Shown: one piece after another, positions 62,961-64,000 of the stretch
How the letters are laid out: each line of letters opens with the position of its first letter
Position numbering within the stretch: the stretch's first letter is position 1
Notes under the pieces: model-generated
The model's input: the letters and a program-made list of their open reading frames with translations, nothing else
Told to the model about the DNA's origin: nothing
Databases searched by the model: none
NCBI RefSeq assembly: GCF_000731985.1
Contig: NZ_JNCS01000002.1
Location: 434,001-498,000 of the forward strand
Source of the DNA: Natrinema altunense
GTDB taxonomy: Archaea; Halobacteriota; Halobacteria; Halobacteriales; Natrialbaceae
DNA: 64,000 bases
Direction: 5' to 3'
Position numbers and translations under genes: made by a program

Positions 62961-64000
62961 TCTCGAGTGCCGTCACGGCGGGAAGCGATTCGGCGGTGAG
63001 CATCCGCAACGCGGCGCCGCCGCCGGTACTGACGTGGGAAAAGCCCTCGACGCCGAGCGTTCGCAGGGCGGCGGCCGTATCGCCGCCGCCGACGATGCTC
63101 GTCGGGATGTCGGTAGCAGCGCCGTAGAGTTCCCGGGTCCCCGTCTGGAAGCGCTCGTCCTCGAAGACGCCGGCGGGGCCGTTGAGGATGACGGTCTCCG
63201 CGTCCGCGAGTATCCGCCGGTAGTAGTCCAGCGTCGAGTCGCCGATGTCCATCGCGGCCTCGCCGTCGCCGGGAGGCAAGGCGTTGACGCCGAGTTCGTG
63301 GCGGTCGTCGTCCCGGGCGACGGCGACGTCCCGCGGGAGTGCGATCCGGTCGCCGTACGCGTCGAGCAGGTCGGCGGCGCGGTCGATCTCGTCCCAGTAC
63401 CCCTGGTCGTAGATGAAATCGGAACTGGCGTCGCCGAGATCGACGCCGTCGGCGATGAGGAAGACGTTGCCGACGACGCCCGCGGTGAGGACGTGGTCGG
63501 CCAGCCCCTTCTCGAGGACGGACCAGGCGACGTCGATCGAGTCGGAGACCTTTGCGCCGCCGAGGACGTAGACTCGGGGGGCGTCGGTCTCCTCGATCGA
63601 GCCCAGCACGTCGAGTTCGGATTCCATCACGCGGCCGGCGTAGCTGGGGAGAACGGACGGGAGCCCGACGAGGGAGGGCTGTGAGCGGTGCGCCGCGGCG
63701 AAGGCGTCGTTGACGTAGGCGTCTAGAACGGGTTCGAGGCCCTCGACGAGGTGGGTCCGGGCGGCTCGTTCGGGGTCGAACTCCATGTACTCCTCGCTGT
63801 AGAAGCGAGTGTTCTCGAGGACGACGCAGCCGCCGTTCGAGAGGTCCCTGACGGCCTCGCGGGCGGCCTCGGAGAAGGTCGCATCGACGTAGTCGACGGG
63901 CTGGTCGAGCAGTGTCGAGAGGCGGTCGGCGTGGGAGGCAAGCGAGACGAAGTCGTCGCCGCCGGGCCGACCTTGATGGGCGAGGACGGCGACCTGACCG
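62929..64000 (-). CDS. pgk: Phosphoglycerate kinase (partial)
   Basis: The visible 356 residues are the central and C-terminal parts of PGK; the start lies beyond the right edge. The reading includes VAVLAHQGRPGGDDFVSL, CVVLENTRFYSEEYMEF, YVLGGAKVSDSIDV, ILNGPAGVFEDERFQTGT and the nucleotide-site VSTGGGAALRMLT. It interconverts 1,3-bisphosphoglycerate and 3-phosphoglycerate with ATP/ADP. Together with the GapN-like enzyme in this window it could operate alternative triose routes (inference). Confidence 0.96.
   Translation of the reverse strand, partial: GQVAVLAHQGRPGGDDFVSLASHADRLSTLLDQPVDYVDATFSEAAREAVRDLSNGGCVVLENTRFYSEEYMEFDPERAARTHLVEGLEPVLDAYVNDAFAAAHRSQPSLVGLPSVLPSYAGRVMESELDVLGSIEETDAPRVYVLGGAKVSDSIDVAWSVLEKGLADHVLTAGVVGNVFLIADGVDLGDASSDFIYDQGYWDEIDRAADLLDAYGDRIALPRDVAVARDDDRHELGVNALPPGDGEAAMDIGDSTLDYYRRILADAETVILNGPAGVFEDERFQTGTRELYGAATDIPTSIVGGGDTAAALRTLGVEGFSHVSTGGGAALRMLTAESLPAVTALENAPQRPAADD

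Noticed and set aside
1..64000. CRISPR arrays, rRNA genes, IS transposases, integrases and att sites.
   Set aside because: I looked for regularly spaced repeats, rRNA-like segments and transposase or integrase motifs and found none; the only repeats seen are the two palindromic copies.

Overview
The window looks like chromosome from a haloarchaeon, probably of the Natrialba/Haloterrigena/Natrinema group. The GC is high, the predicted proteins are strongly acidic, exported proteins carry Tat signals followed by a lipobox-like Cys, many genes have a TATA box about 25-30 nt before an apparently leaderless start, and several genes belong to families I know only from haloarchaea (PccX, the CGCGG and Htur_1727 rSAM partner families, DpsA, paired PrkA proteins). 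The species call is inference. Genes are cut at both ends: a cation/proton antiporter on the left and phosphoglycerate kinase on the right.

Left third. At 1.7-7.0 kb lies a compact, experimentally uncharacterised radical-SAM locus. It holds a polytopic membrane protein, a ubiquitin/MoaD-like protein ending in Cys-Cys, a 100-aa CGCGG peptide, two rSAM/SPASM enzymes and a PaaB-like rSAM-partner protein. Next come the acyl-CoA (propionyl-CoA) carboxylase genes (pccA; pccB-pccX) around an SPFH protein, an NSS symporter, an SDR, an orphan receiver-domain protein, UgpQ, YjbQ and a HEAT-repeat protein.

Middle. At 17.9-26.8 kb the minus strand carries prkA1-prkA2-yeaH-spoVR, the YeaG/YeaH/YcgB stress module of bacteria. 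spoVR is interrupted by a 395-aa intein at its most conserved motif; the intein has two LAGLIDADG motifs and a LacI-like helix-turn-helix. After this come DUF5820-like and UPF0179 proteins, a short-chain fatty-acid transporter, an HxlR regulator, a thioesterase, a TraB-like/M50 protease pair that overlaps by 1 nt, purM, a macrodomain protein, a palindromic repeat, and an iron-linked patch (a 55-aa protein and dpsA). A GapN-like dehydrogenase, a PfkB kinase, YihY, NikR and creatininase follow.

Right third. This part has a TM-helix channel-like protein, a 1148-aa multi-PAS histidine kinase, an O-methyltransferase, a dCTP-deaminase-like protein, an enoyl-CoA hydratase/acyl-CoA ligase pair, a UspA, two tiny proteins, a frameshifted M14 carboxypeptidase, an orphan iron-siderophore binding lipoprotein with a near-perfect DtxR-type box, a HEAT/zinc-ribbon protein, a Cys-rich Tat protein, tRNA-Thr(TGT), a GNAT and pgk.

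Three similar DtxR/IdeR-like palindromes (before the 55-aa gene, dpsA and the siderophore-binding protein) suggest that one iron-responsive regulator controls genes about 24 kb apart. All functional statements come from reading motifs; no database search was run.
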